Positions 1-7,059 of a DNA stretch of 64,000 nt are shown here, in pieces. The stretch's first letter is position 1, and each line of letters starts with the position of its first letter. A program made the translations under genes and the position numbers. The stretch covers positions 1,984,001-2,048,000 of the forward strand of contig NZ_VFOZ01000001.1 of assembly GCF_006716425.1 (NCBI RefSeq), written 5' to 3'. The notes below the pieces were generated by a model that was not told where the DNA came from, did not search any database, and worked only from the letters and a program-made list of their open reading frames with translations. This DNA is from Actinoallomurus bryophytorum (GTDB taxonomy: Bacteria > Actinomycetota > Actinomycetes > Streptosporangiales > Streptosporangiaceae).

Positions 1-1300
1 CCACGGACGTCGCGCGTCTTGGGCCGATGATCTCCGCCAGGATCGCGACCGGTGACGGGAAGCCGCGTGGTCTCGCCGGGATGCCGCCGCCCAGCCGGCA
101 CCACGCCAGGTCGGCCGTGTACATGGTGGCGAGGAGTGCGTTGCGTACGGCCGGTTCGACCACGTCCATGCGTTCGCGCAGGGAGCGGGGCATCCGGTCG
201 CCCTCGGGCCAGTACGGGCGCAGCGGATGGTCGCGCTGGATGAGCATCGCCCGCATGGCCTCGCCGACCTGGGGGTCCAGCCAGCCGATGACCTGGGTGG
301 AGACGTCCTGGCGTACGACGGCGAGGTCGGCGGCGAGCAGTGCGGCCGCGAGCAGCCTCGGCTCGACGTAGCCGCGTCCGGACGGGTCGCCGGCGACCGG
401 GGTGAGCGCGACGGCCAGGTCGTAGTAGGTGTTGCGGAAGTGTTCGCCGGCCGATGCCTCGATGCGCAACGCGGGGGCCAGGGCCGGTGGGCAGCGGGTG
501 AGCCACTGCTGCATGACCGCCCGGTCGCCGTAGGACAGCGCGCCGTAGTCGACCGTGGGGTTCTGGAGGGTCACGCCGAGCATGGCGAGCAGCGCGTCGG
601 CGCGTGGCTGGAAGCGGGAGTCCTCGCGCAGCGCGCTCGCCATCGCCCACATCGTGCGCAGGATCACCACGGCCGAGTCGACGCGGCCGGACCGCAGCCG
701 CTCGGCGTACAGGCCGATCAGCGACTCCAGTGGCGGCGGCGTCAGCCAGCGAGGTCCCTCGATCTCCGGAAGGGGCCGGGAGCGGTGGGACGCCCAGAGC
801 CCGAGCAACTGGCCGTCGAGGCGTGCGTCGAAGACCGGGGCGGTCGCGCACCAGAGCATCACGCCCCAGGTGAGGGCCACGGTGCTGGGTACGGACGAGG
901 AGAACAGGCCCCACCAGTGCGGAAAGTCCGGCGGCGGCAGCGCGGCCGCCGACTCGACGGTCGCGCGTACGCGGGAGGTGACCTCCGGCCTGATGCTCGC
1001 GTCGACGAACGCGAGCGCGGGAGGTGGCTCGTAGGTGAGGTCGGGGCCGGTCGGCACGACGTGCGGGGGCACCGGCGGCACCGGCATGCCCCGCTGGAGG
1101 GGGCGCGCGGACATCCGCGTGATCGACAGTCGCGGTGGCGGGCAGAGGTGCCACTGGCCGTCGGCGGCGGTCCAGCGGTACCAGCGGCCCCACGCGCCGA
1201 AGAGCCACCAGCTGCCGTCGGGCAGGGCGAGCATGCGCGCGGCGACGAGGTTCTGTCGTTGTTGTGGTGGTGTGCCGGGCCACCATCCCGAGGAGACCAT
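1..1300 (-). CDS. Conserved hypothetical protein, 3' end outside window
   Basis: The minus strand is open from an ATG at 1300 to the window edge, giving at least 433 residues with strong G/C third-position bias. No stop is reached, so this is the N-terminal part. The protein starts with a Trp-rich stretch (SSGWWPGTPP, then GSWWLFGAWGRWYRW), followed by an Ala/Leu-rich, mostly helical body. There is no signal peptide and no catalytic motif I recognise. The WWLFG..W..W segment looks like a small beta hairpin of the kind that opens actinobacterial regulatory or scaffold proteins. No strong ribosome-binding site precedes the ATG, so the start is tentative. Function unknown. The long plus-strand reading frames over the same DNA have Arg/Gly-rich shadow composition. 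Confidence 0.7.
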   Translation of the reverse strand, partial: MVSSGWWPGTPPQQRQNLVAARMLALPDGSWWLFGAWGRWYRWTAADGQWHLCPPPRLSITRMSARPLQRGMPVPPVPPHVVPTGPDLTYEPPPALAFVDASIRPEVTSRVRATVESAAALPPPDFPHWWGLFSSSVPSTVALTWGVMLWCATAPVFDARLDGQLLGLWASHRSRPLPEIEGPRWLTPPPLESLIGLYAERLRSGRVDSAVVILRTMWAMASALREDSRFQPRADALLAMLGVTLQNPTVDYGALSYGDRAVMQQWLTRCPPALAPALRIEASAGEHFRNTYYDLAVALTPVAGDPSGRGYVEPRLLAAALLAADLAVVRQDVSTQVIGWLDPQVGEAMRAMLIQRDHPLRPYWPEGDRMPRSLRERMDVVEPAVRNALLATMYTADLAWCRLGGGIPARPRGFPSPVAILAEIIGPRRATSV

Positions 1301-1433
1301 GGCATGCGTGTCACGCTCGGCCACCGTAAATGGATCTTGTACGGCGGACGAGGGAACTTCCCCATATGCCTGCCCCCAGACCACCAGGCAATGGTAAACG
1401 GATGACCATCACAAAGGCGATCACGAGAAAAAC

Positions 1434-1961
1434 TCAGATCCAGCGGGCCTCACGGTGCAGGCGGCTTTTCTCCACGTACACGGCGGGGGTGTACGCGAGT
1501 ACGGCGCGGTCGTCGTCGTTCAGCTCCCGCACCACTTTTCCCGGCACGCCCGCGACGAGTACGCCCGCAGGGATGGTCTTGCCCGGGGGTACGAGGGCGC
1601 CCGCGGCGACCAGCGACCCCGCTCCGATCCGCGCGCCGCCGAGCACGATCGCGCCGATCCCGATGAGCGAACCGGTCTCGATGTGCGCGCCGTGCACCAT
1701 CGCCTTGTGCCCGAGGCTGACCCGGTCCTCCAGCACGGCCGGCTCGCCCGGGTCGGAGTGCAGGCAGGACAGGTCCTGGATGTTGCACTCCTCACCGACC
1801 ACGATCTCCTCGTCCTCGCCACGCAGGACCGAGCCGTACCAGACGTTCGCGGCACGTCCCAGTGTCACCCGCCCGACGATGACGGCACCCGGCGCGACCC
1901 ACGCCTCGGGGTGGATCTGCGGCTCATGGTCACCCAGCACACCACGGAAGAAGTCAGTCAC
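1434..1961 (-). CDS. Gamma-class carbonic anhydrase-like / hexapeptide-repeat protein
   Basis: A left-handed beta-helix protein of the gamma-carbonic-anhydrase/YrdA family, cytosolic. Hexapeptide periodicity (IHPEAWVAPGAVIVGRVTLG, then AHIETGSLIGIGAIVLGGARIG) runs through most of it. The three metal-binding histidines of the family are visible in CLHSDPG, SLGHKAMVHG. The NIQD segment matches the conserved turn before the first His. The GTG at 1961 (VTDFFRGVLG...) gives about 175 aa, the usual family size. An in-frame start at 2012 would add 17 residues of poor composition. Many family members bind metal but lack carbonic anhydrase activity, so the reaction (CO2 hydration) is inferred. It is tail-to-head with the upstream minus-strand gene and divergent from the DivIVA gene. 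Confidence 0.85.
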   Translation of the reverse strand: MTDFFRGVLGDHEPQIHPEAWVAPGAVIVGRVTLGRAANVWYGSVLRGEDEEIVVGEECNIQDLSCLHSDPGEPAVLEDRVSLGHKAMVHGAHIETGSLIGIGAIVLGGARIGAGSLVAAGALVPPGKTIPAGVLVAGVPGKVVRELNDDDRAVLAYTPAVYVEKSRLHREARWI

Positions 1962-2233
1962 GGTCCCCGAGTCTAGGAGCGAACGGACCGTGACCGACGA
2001 GCACCCGTGCAAGCACGTGTCCGGCCCTCATCGGAGCGGCTTGGCCGAAACCTTCCCTGCGGATGGGACGGTTCTCGCTCCCAAGGGGGTCATTTAGCGG
2101 TATATATCGTGTGCAGACTCTTGGGTCGCGACAGCGGAGAGTCACTAATTCTCACTAGACGCTGCATTCCCCTTGCGCGAAAGGGGTAGAAGCGTCGAGA
2201 GTTCATCAGACCTACCTTCAACCCTTTGGGCCA

Positions 2234-3205
2234 ATGAGCAACGAAGCCGAGATCCTGCCAAATCTCCTCCGCGAGGAGACGTTCGAGATCGTCATGCGCG
2301 GCTACAACCGCCGCCAGGTCGACGAATACATCGCCCGCACGCGCAACCAGATCCGCGAGCTCGAGGCACGGTTGTCCCGTGCACTCGACGAGGTCGAACG
2401 CACCCGCCGGGAGATGACCGAGGTCCGCGAGGCCCGCCGGCCGACCGGTGACGACCTCAGCGAGCGCCTCCGTCAGATCATCAACCTGGCCGAGGAGGAG
2501 GCGCAGTCGAAGCTGGGCGACGCCGACCAGAAGGTCACCCAGATTCGGCAGGACGCCGAAAAAGAGGCCAAGCGCGTCATCGACGAGGCCCACGGCAAGT
2601 CCGAGCGGACGGTCGCCCAGGCCCAGGAGAACGCCAGCCACATGCTGTCGGCGGCCAAGCAGGAGTCCGAGAGGGTCCTGTCCAGCGCCAAGCAGGAGGC
2701 CGACAAGCTCCTCCTCGACACCCGCAATGACGCCGAGCGCACTCTGACGAACGCCGAGCGCCGCGCCTCGGCCATCAACGAGGACGCCTCGGACCGGCTG
2801 ACGCAGCTCACCCAGCAGCACTCACAGGCACTCGGACGGCTCGGCGAGATCAGCGAGACCCTCGTCGGTCTGCTGCGCAACGAGGACAAGGCCGGTCCGC
2901 TGGAAAAGATGGTGAGCGACATCGCCGCCGCCCCCCGCCAGGACAGGGGGGAAAGGCAGGACAGGCAGGAGAGGCAGGGCGACGGCCAGGGGCCCGGCCG
3001 GCCGCAGGGACAGCCGCAGGCCCAGCACGCGCGTCCCCAGCAGCAGGCACCGCACGCACAGCCGCCCGCTCATCCCCATGCCCAGCCGCAGCCGCACGCC
3101 CACCCGCAGGGACAGGCGCACCCGATGCCGCCCGCCGGCCAGCCCGACCCGCAGCGGATCATCCAGGTTCCGCCGTCGCCGCCCGCGAGCGACCCGGCGG
3201 AGTGA
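2234..3205 (+). CDS. DivIVA-domain coiled-coil protein
   Basis: 323 aa. Residues about 10-60 (EETFEIVMRGYNRRQVDEYI then a heptad-rich helix) match the N-terminal membrane-curvature-sensing domain of DivIVA/Wag31. A long Glu/Lys/Ala-rich coiled coil to about residue 225 resembles the b-subunit-like stalks often hit by this family. The last 90 residues are low-complexity Gln/Pro/His/Gly (repeated HAQP, HARP, QGQ). In actinobacteria, DivIVA paralogues with disordered tails organise polar growth or cell-wall assembly. It is not the canonical Wag31 locus, since no ftsZ or sep genes flank it, so no symbol is given. The ATG at 2234 follows the first upstream region lacking coding character. A strong hairpin follows the stop. 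Confidence 0.85.
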   Translation: MSNEAEILPNLLREETFEIVMRGYNRRQVDEYIARTRNQIRELEARLSRALDEVERTRREMTEVREARRPTGDDLSERLRQIINLAEEEAQSKLGDADQKVTQIRQDAEKEAKRVIDEAHGKSERTVAQAQENASHMLSAAKQESERVLSSAKQEADKLLLDTRNDAERTLTNAERRASAINEDASDRLTQLTQQHSQALGRLGEISETLVGLLRNEDKAGPLEKMVSDIAAAPRQDRGERQDRQERQGDGQGPGRPQGQPQAQHARPQQQAPHAQPPAHPHAQPQPHAHPQGQAHPMPPAGQPDPQRIIQVPPSPPASDPAE

Positions 3206-3214
3206 CGTGATGCG

Positions 3215-3251
3215 GATCGCCCTGGCAGCCGTCACGGCCGCCAGGGCGATC
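3215..3251 (+). terminator. Hairpin terminator after the DivIVA gene
   Basis: GATCGCCCTGGC (3215-3226) is exactly complementary to GCCAGGGCGATC (3240-3251). A further GCC/GGC pairing lies inside the loop. It sits 10 bases past the DivIVA stop and lacks a T-tract, as is common at high GC. Confidence 0.75.
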
Positions 3252-3310
3252 TGTTCGTCCCAGCCGTTCGTGGCGACCGGCGGGCAGTGGGACGAGGTCA
3301 AAGACCGCTG

Positions 3311-3459
3311 GGCCTCATCCGAAGTCTCCGTCCGTAGCGAACGGCGTCCAGGCGGCGCGTCGCAAGGCGGAGGAGGGAGTCGGCCCGGTGCCGACGACAA
3401 CGCGGCGAGGCGTCCTATGGGCGCCGCGCGGTAGGACAGCGAGACTTCGGATGAGGCCC
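3311..3459. repeat. 149-bp segment bounded by 19-bp perfect inverted repeats
   Basis: GGGCCTCATCCGAAGTCTC at 3311-3329 is repeated in inverted orientation at 3441-3459, with 111 bases between. The arms lie in the non-coding space between the DivIVA gene and the deformylase start at 3475. The layout (short, non-coding, terminal inverted repeats) fits a small MITE-like element or a long-range RNA hairpin. No clear target duplication is visible. Confidence 0.6.
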
Positions 3460-3474
3460 TAGAGTCTTGGTCTC

Positions 3475-4017
3475 GTGGGAACCGAAAAACGCCGCCAGGC
3501 GGGCGCCGGCACCGTACGCCCGATCCGCTACATGGGCGATCCCGTACTCCGCACCGAGGGCGACCCGGTCCGGGCGTTCGACGCCGACCTGAAACGCCTG
3601 GTCGATGACATGTTCGCCTCGATGTACGCGGCCGACGGCGCGGGGCTCGCGGCGAACCAGATCGGTGTCTCGCTCCAGGCGTTCGTCTACGACTGCGCCG
3701 ACGAGGCGGGGCGGCGTCACGTCGGGCACGTGCTCAACCCCACACTCGTGGCCGCCGACGGCGAGCTGGTCGACGACGAGGAGGGATGCCTGTCGCTGCC
3801 CGGCCTGCGGTTCGCGACGCCTCGGTACTCCCGCGCCGTGGTCGAGGGGGTCGACCTGACGGGCAAGCCGATCCGCGTCGAGGGCACCGGCTACTTCGCG
3901 CGCTGTCTCCAGCACGAGAGCGGTCATCTCAAGGGCCAGTTGTACGTCGACACGCTCGAGGGCGCCACCCGCAAAGAGGCCCTGCGCGCCGTACGCTCCG
4001 CGACCTGGAGCGCGTGA
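3475..4017 (+). CDS. def: Peptide deformylase
   Basis: 180 aa cytosolic metalloenzyme that removes the formyl group from nascent N-terminal Met. All three signature motifs are present: GAGLAANQIG (residues 55-64), EGCLSLPG with metal ligand Cys105, and QHESGHLKG with His147, catalytic Glu148 and His151. The usual H-E-x-D-H reads H-E-S-G-H, so the Asp of the consensus is Gly; metal ligands and the catalytic Glu are kept. The start is GTG at 3475. The stop at 4015-4017 directly abuts the stop of the convergent arfB at 4018, with no intergenic base. Pairing with ArfB groups two translation-maintenance genes. Actinobacteria often carry several deformylase paralogues, and this may be an accessory one. 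Confidence 0.93.
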   Translation: MGTEKRRQAGAGTVRPIRYMGDPVLRTEGDPVRAFDADLKRLVDDMFASMYAADGAGLAANQIGVSLQAFVYDCADEAGRRHVGHVLNPTLVAADGELVDDEEGCLSLPGLRFATPRYSRAVVEGVDLTGKPIRVEGTGYFARCLQHESGHLKGQLYVDTLEGATRKEALRAVRSATWSA

Positions 4018-4446
4018 TCAGTCGTCGAAACGACCGGAGCGCCCTTTCTTGATCTGTCCGCGCCGGCGCTTGCCCTCGATCCGCCGCGCCTGCACGCGGC
4101 GGCTGGGTTTGGTCGGGCGCCGCGCCTTGGGCGGAGGCGCGGTGGCCTCGGCGAGCAACGCCGCCAGCCGGTCCTTGGCCGCCTCACGGTTGCGCAGCTG
4201 AGAGCGGTGCTCCTCCGCGCGGATCGTCACGACGCCGCCCACGAGGCGGCCCGCGAGGCGTTGCAGCGCCCGGTCCTTGTACGTCTGCGGCAGGACCGCC
4301 GACCGGGCCACGTCGAAGGACAACTCCGCCGCGGTGTCGCTCGTGTTGACGTGCTGGCCGCCCGGCCCTGACGAACGCGAGAAACGCCAGCTGAGCTCGG
4401 CGTCAGGAATGACCACCGAACCTCGCACGTGTACTGGACCGGACAT
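4018..4446 (-). CDS. arfB: Alternative ribosome-rescue factor ArfB (GGQ-domain hydrolase)
   Basis: 142 aa. The class-I release-factor catalytic loop SSGPGGQHVNTSDTAAEL places the GGQ at residues 29-31. The long basic C-terminal tail (KARRPTKPSRRVQARRIEGKRRRGQIKKGR) is the ICT1/YaeJ-type extension that threads into the empty mRNA channel of stalled ribosomes. No codon-recognition domain is present, which separates it from RF1/RF2. It hydrolyses peptidyl-tRNA on non-stop ribosomes. It is convergent with, and directly abuts, the deformylase gene. Its start lies about 97 bases from that of the divergent MpaB-like gene. Confidence 0.93.
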   Translation of the reverse strand: MSGPVHVRGSVVIPDAELSWRFSRSSGPGGQHVNTSDTAAELSFDVARSAVLPQTYKDRALQRLAGRLVGGVVTIRAEEHRSQLRNREAAKDRLAALLAEATAPPPKARRPTKPSRRVQARRIEGKRRRGQIKKGRSGRFDD

Positions 4447-4508
4447 AGATCTGATTATCCCCGGACCACGACCCGAATGTCGTGTTGTTTTCGCGACCTG
4501 CGCGGGGG

Positions 4509-4543
4509 CTGACGTGACGCAAGTGGTTACTTACAATGCGTTC
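4509..4543 (+). promoter_or_regulatory. Candidate leaderless promoter of the MpaB-like gene
   Basis: CTGACG (4509-4514), a 17-base spacer and TACAAT (4532-4537) form a vegetative-type promoter. A start site seven bases past the -10 falls on the A of the ATG at 4544, which predicts a leaderless mRNA. No ribosome-binding site is visible before that ATG. Confidence 0.55.
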
Positions 4544-5395
4544 ATGGCATCTGGCTCCTCCGGCCGGTCCGACGACGGCCGCTCCCCCAACGACGACCTC
4601 TTCCACGACGAGGACCTGATCCGGGTGATCGGCCGCGAGGGATTCCTGATCGCGGCGGGTGGCGCCGCGTCGCTCCTCCAGACCGCCCATCCGAAGATCG
4701 CCCAAGGCGTCTACGACCACAGCTACACGGCCGAGGACCCGCTCGGGCGGTTGCGGGGCACGATGCAGTGGGTCTACGTGGTCGGCTTCGGCTCCCGCGC
4801 GCAGGCCGAACGCCTCAGCGACGTCGTCCGGCGAATGCACGACCGCGTCACCGGCCCCGGCTACGCGGCCGGCGAACCGGAGCTGCAGGTCTGGGTCGCC
4901 GCCACGCTCTTCGCCACCGCCGTGCAGGTGTACGAGCTGATCTTCCGCCGGCTGTCCCCGGAGGAGCTTGCCGCGTACTACGAGCAGAGCAAGATCTACG
5001 CGACGATCCTCGGCTGCCCGTACGCGATGATGCCGGCCACCTACGCCGACTTCCGCGACTACTACGCCGGGACGCTCGCCTCGCTGCGGATCAGCGAGGC
5101 CTCACGGGCCATCGCCCACCAGGTGCTGCATCCGAAGCTGCCCGGCGGCCCGCTGAACGCACCCGCGCTCGCCGCGATCCGGCTCATCACGGCCGGGCTC
5201 ATGCCGGAGGAGATACGGGACCAGTACGGCTGGCGGTGGAACCGCTCGCGCCGCGCGCGCTTCCGTCTGCTGATGGCCACCGTACGGCTCACCTACCCGC
5301 GCCTGCCGCTACGCGTACGGACCCTGCCCCGCGACCGTTACCTCAAGGCCCTGCGCGAGCGTCTCCCCCAGTCCTCGGCCGCCGCGAACGGCTGA
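4544..5395 (+). CDS. Oxygenase MpaB family (DUF2236) protein
   Basis: 283 aa. The conserved core is DEDLIRVIGREGFLIAAGGAASLLQTAHPKIAQGVYDHS, followed by RLRGTMQWVYVVGFG and a helix-rich body with YYEQSKIYATILG. This is the DUF2236/MpaB family, haem-binding oxygenase-like proteins related to rubber oxygenase Lcp and fungal MpaB. The TAHP and YDHS histidines are the likely haem-contacting positions in this family. There is no signal peptide. The ATG at 4544 is preferred over in-frame starts upstream because a promoter places the mRNA 5' end there. It is convergent with the crotonase gene across a strong shared terminator. Substrate unknown. Confidence 0.85.
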   Translation: MASGSSGRSDDGRSPNDDLFHDEDLIRVIGREGFLIAAGGAASLLQTAHPKIAQGVYDHSYTAEDPLGRLRGTMQWVYVVGFGSRAQAERLSDVVRRMHDRVTGPGYAAGEPELQVWVAATLFATAVQVYELIFRRLSPEELAAYYEQSKIYATILGCPYAMMPATYADFRDYYAGTLASLRISEASRAIAHQVLHPKLPGGPLNAPALAAIRLITAGLMPEEIRDQYGWRWNRSRRARFRLLMATVRLTYPRLPLRVRTLPRDRYLKALRERLPQSSAAANG

Positions 5396-5423
5396 GGGCG
5401 GCCCCGCACCGGGGCCGCCCTCA
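5393..5423. terminator. Bidirectional terminator
   Basis: TGAGGGCGGCCCCG (5393-5406), loop CAC, then CGGGGCCGCCCTCA (5410-5423) form a perfect 14-bp stem that includes the MpaB-like stop codon. It lies 7 bases before the end of the convergent crotonase gene at 5430, so it can end both transcripts. Confidence 0.85.
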
Positions 5424-5429
5424 CCGCGG

Positions 5430-6200
5430 TTACTCGCCCGACCACTCCGGAGGGCGCTTCTCCGCGAACGCGGCGGCACCCTCCATCGCGTCCTTGGACA
5501 CGAAGACCGGGTTGATGATCTCGCCCTGCTTCGCGAACTGCTCCGAACTGTCCCAGTCGGCCGACTCGACGATGACCCGCTTGGTCGCCGCGAGGGCCAG
5601 GGGCGCGTTCGCCGCGATCCTGAGGGCCAGTTCACGCGCCTCCGCCAGGGCCTCTCCGGGCGAGGTGAGCTTGTTGACCAGGCCGAGCTCGGCCAGGCGT
5701 GACGCCGGGTAGTGCTCGCCGCTCAGCGCGAGCTCCATGGCCGCGTGGTACGGGATCCGCCGCGGCAGCCGCAGCAGGCCACCGGCGCCCGCGACCAGGC
5801 CGCGCTTGACCTCGGGCAGCCCGAACTTCGACTCGGACGATGCGACGATCATGTCGCAGGCCAGCGCGAGCTCGAAGCCGCCCGCCAGGGCGTACCCCTC
5901 GACGGCGGCGATGATCGGCTTGGCCGGCGGGCGCTCGACGATGCCGCCGAACCCCCGCCCCTCCGCGATCGGGTTGTCGCCGGTCAGGAAGCCCTTGAGG
6001 TCCATGCCGGCGCTGAACGTGCCGCCCGCGCCGGTCAGCACGAGGACGGACACGTCCTTGCGCGCGTCGAGCTCGTCGAGCGCGCTCGCCATGCCCTTCG
6101 CGACCGCGCCGTTGACCGCGTTCCTGGCCTCCGGACGGTTGATCGTGATGACGGCGACGCCGCCGTCGACCTCGGTCAGCACTGCATCCGACATGGTCAC
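5430..6200 (-). CDS. Enoyl-CoA hydratase/isomerase family protein
   Basis: 256 aa crotonase-fold enzyme. GGTFSAGMDLKGF supplies the first oxyanion-hole NH. EGYALAGGFELALACDMI and SKFGLPEVKRGLVAGAGG carry the two glutamates (in FEL and LPE) that act in hydratases of the ECHS1 type. It probably hydrates trans-2-enoyl-CoA in beta-oxidation or in degradation of a branched or cyclic acyl-CoA. It is four bases downstream of the SDR gene stop on the same strand, so the two are an operon: hydration followed by NAD-dependent oxidation. The start may be either of the two adjacent methionines (MTMSD). Confidence 0.9.
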   Translation of the reverse strand: MTMSDAVLTEVDGGVAVITINRPEARNAVNGAVAKGMASALDELDARKDVSVLVLTGAGGTFSAGMDLKGFLTGDNPIAEGRGFGGIVERPPAKPIIAAVEGYALAGGFELALACDMIVASSESKFGLPEVKRGLVAGAGGLLRLPRRIPYHAAMELALSGEHYPASRLAELGLVNKLTSPGEALAEARELALRIAANAPLALAATKRVIVESADWDSSEQFAKQGEIINPVFVSKDAMEGAAAFAEKRPPEWSGE

Positions 6201-6204
6201 GACC

Positions 6205-6978
6205 TCACTTGGGCTGGAAGCGGATGCCGCCGTCGAAGCGGACGGTCTCGGCGTTGACGTAGTCGTTCTCGATCAGCGAGCGCACCAGGTGGGCGAACTC
6301 GGGCGCGGTGCCCATGCGCTTGGGGAACACGACCGGCGCGGCGAGCTTCTTCTTGAACTCTTCGGCCTGCTCGCCCTGCCCGTAGATCGGCGTGTCGATG
6401 ATGCCGGGGCAGATCGTGTTGACGCGTACGCCGACGGCGGCGAGGTCGCGGGCCGCCGGCACGGTCATGCCGATGATGCCGCCCTTGGAGGCGGAGTAGG
6501 CGACCTGCCCGGTCTGGCCCTCGAGGCCCGCGACGGACGCGGTGTTGATGATCACGCCACGGGTGCCGTACTCGTCCAGCGCCTCGGTCTTGGCGATCGC
6601 CGCGGCGCCGAGGCGCATGCCGTTGAAGGTCCCGATCAGGTTGACGTCGATGACCTTCTTGTACGACGCGAGGTCGTGCGGGGTCCCGTCCCGGCCGACG
6701 GTCCGCGACGCCCACCCGATGCCGGCGCTGTTCACCACGACGCGCAGCGGCGCACCGGTGGCGACGGCAGCGTCGACGGCGGCCTGCACCTGGGCCTCGT
6801 CGGAGACGTCCACCTTGACGAACACCCCGCCGAGCTCGTCGGCGATGGCCTTGCCCGTGGTCTCGTTGAGGTCGGCGATCACTACTTTGGCGCCCTGTGC
6901 GGCGAGGTCGCGCGCGGTGGCCTCGCCAAGTCCGCTCGCGCCACCGGTGACAATGGCTGCAGCTCCGTTTACGTCCAT
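6205..6978 (-). CDS. SDR-family 3-hydroxyacyl-CoA dehydrogenase-like oxidoreductase
   Basis: 257 aa classical short-chain dehydrogenase. TGGASGLG near the N-terminus binds the cofactor and D in VVIADLN predicts NAD preference. NSAG, a serine in INTASVAG and YSASK form the catalytic set. The PGIIDTPIYGQ loop and overall length match human type-2 (HSD10-like) 3-hydroxyacyl-CoA dehydrogenases. It is the first gene of a two-gene operon with the crotonase downstream, consistent with successive beta-oxidation steps. An AGGAGG-like site (CAGGAGG read on the other strand is not the RBS; the minus-strand leader is short) gives little help, and the ATG at 6978 is chosen by homology of the first strand (AAAIVTGG). 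Confidence 0.9.
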   Translation of the reverse strand: MDVNGAAAIVTGGASGLGEATARDLAAQGAKVVIADLNETTGKAIADELGGVFVKVDVSDEAQVQAAVDAAVATGAPLRVVVNSAGIGWASRTVGRDGTPHDLASYKKVIDVNLIGTFNGMRLGAAAIAKTEALDEYGTRGVIINTASVAGLEGQTGQVAYSASKGGIIGMTVPAARDLAAVGVRVNTICPGIIDTPIYGQGEQAEEFKKKLAAPVVFPKRMGTAPEFAHLVRSLIENDYVNAETVRFDGGIRFQPK

Positions 6979-7033
6979 AAGCAGGAGGTTACCGGAGTCG
7001 ACCGAACGCTATTCGGGTGACCTTACTCACCGT

Positions 7034-7059
7034 TCACCGAGACCTCATAATCTCGGTGA
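7034..7059 (-). repeat. Right-end hairpin of the TnpB element
   Basis: TCACCGAGA (7034-7042), an 8-base loop and TCTCGGTGA (7051-7059) form a perfect 9-bp stem. It overlaps the last codons and stop of tnpB. IS200/IS605-type elements end in such a subterminal hairpin just beyond tnpB, and the guide RNA (omegaRNA/reRNA) is made from this 3' region. Confidence 0.6.

Noticed and set aside
227-1405. 392-codon plus-strand frame
   Set aside because: Antisense to the minus-strand hypothetical. Arg/Gly-rich shadow composition, while the minus frame has normal residues and G/C third positions.
2121-2151. Promoter for the DivIVA gene (TTGGGT...TAATTC)
   Set aside because: The 19-base spacer is too long and there are several equally weak alternatives.
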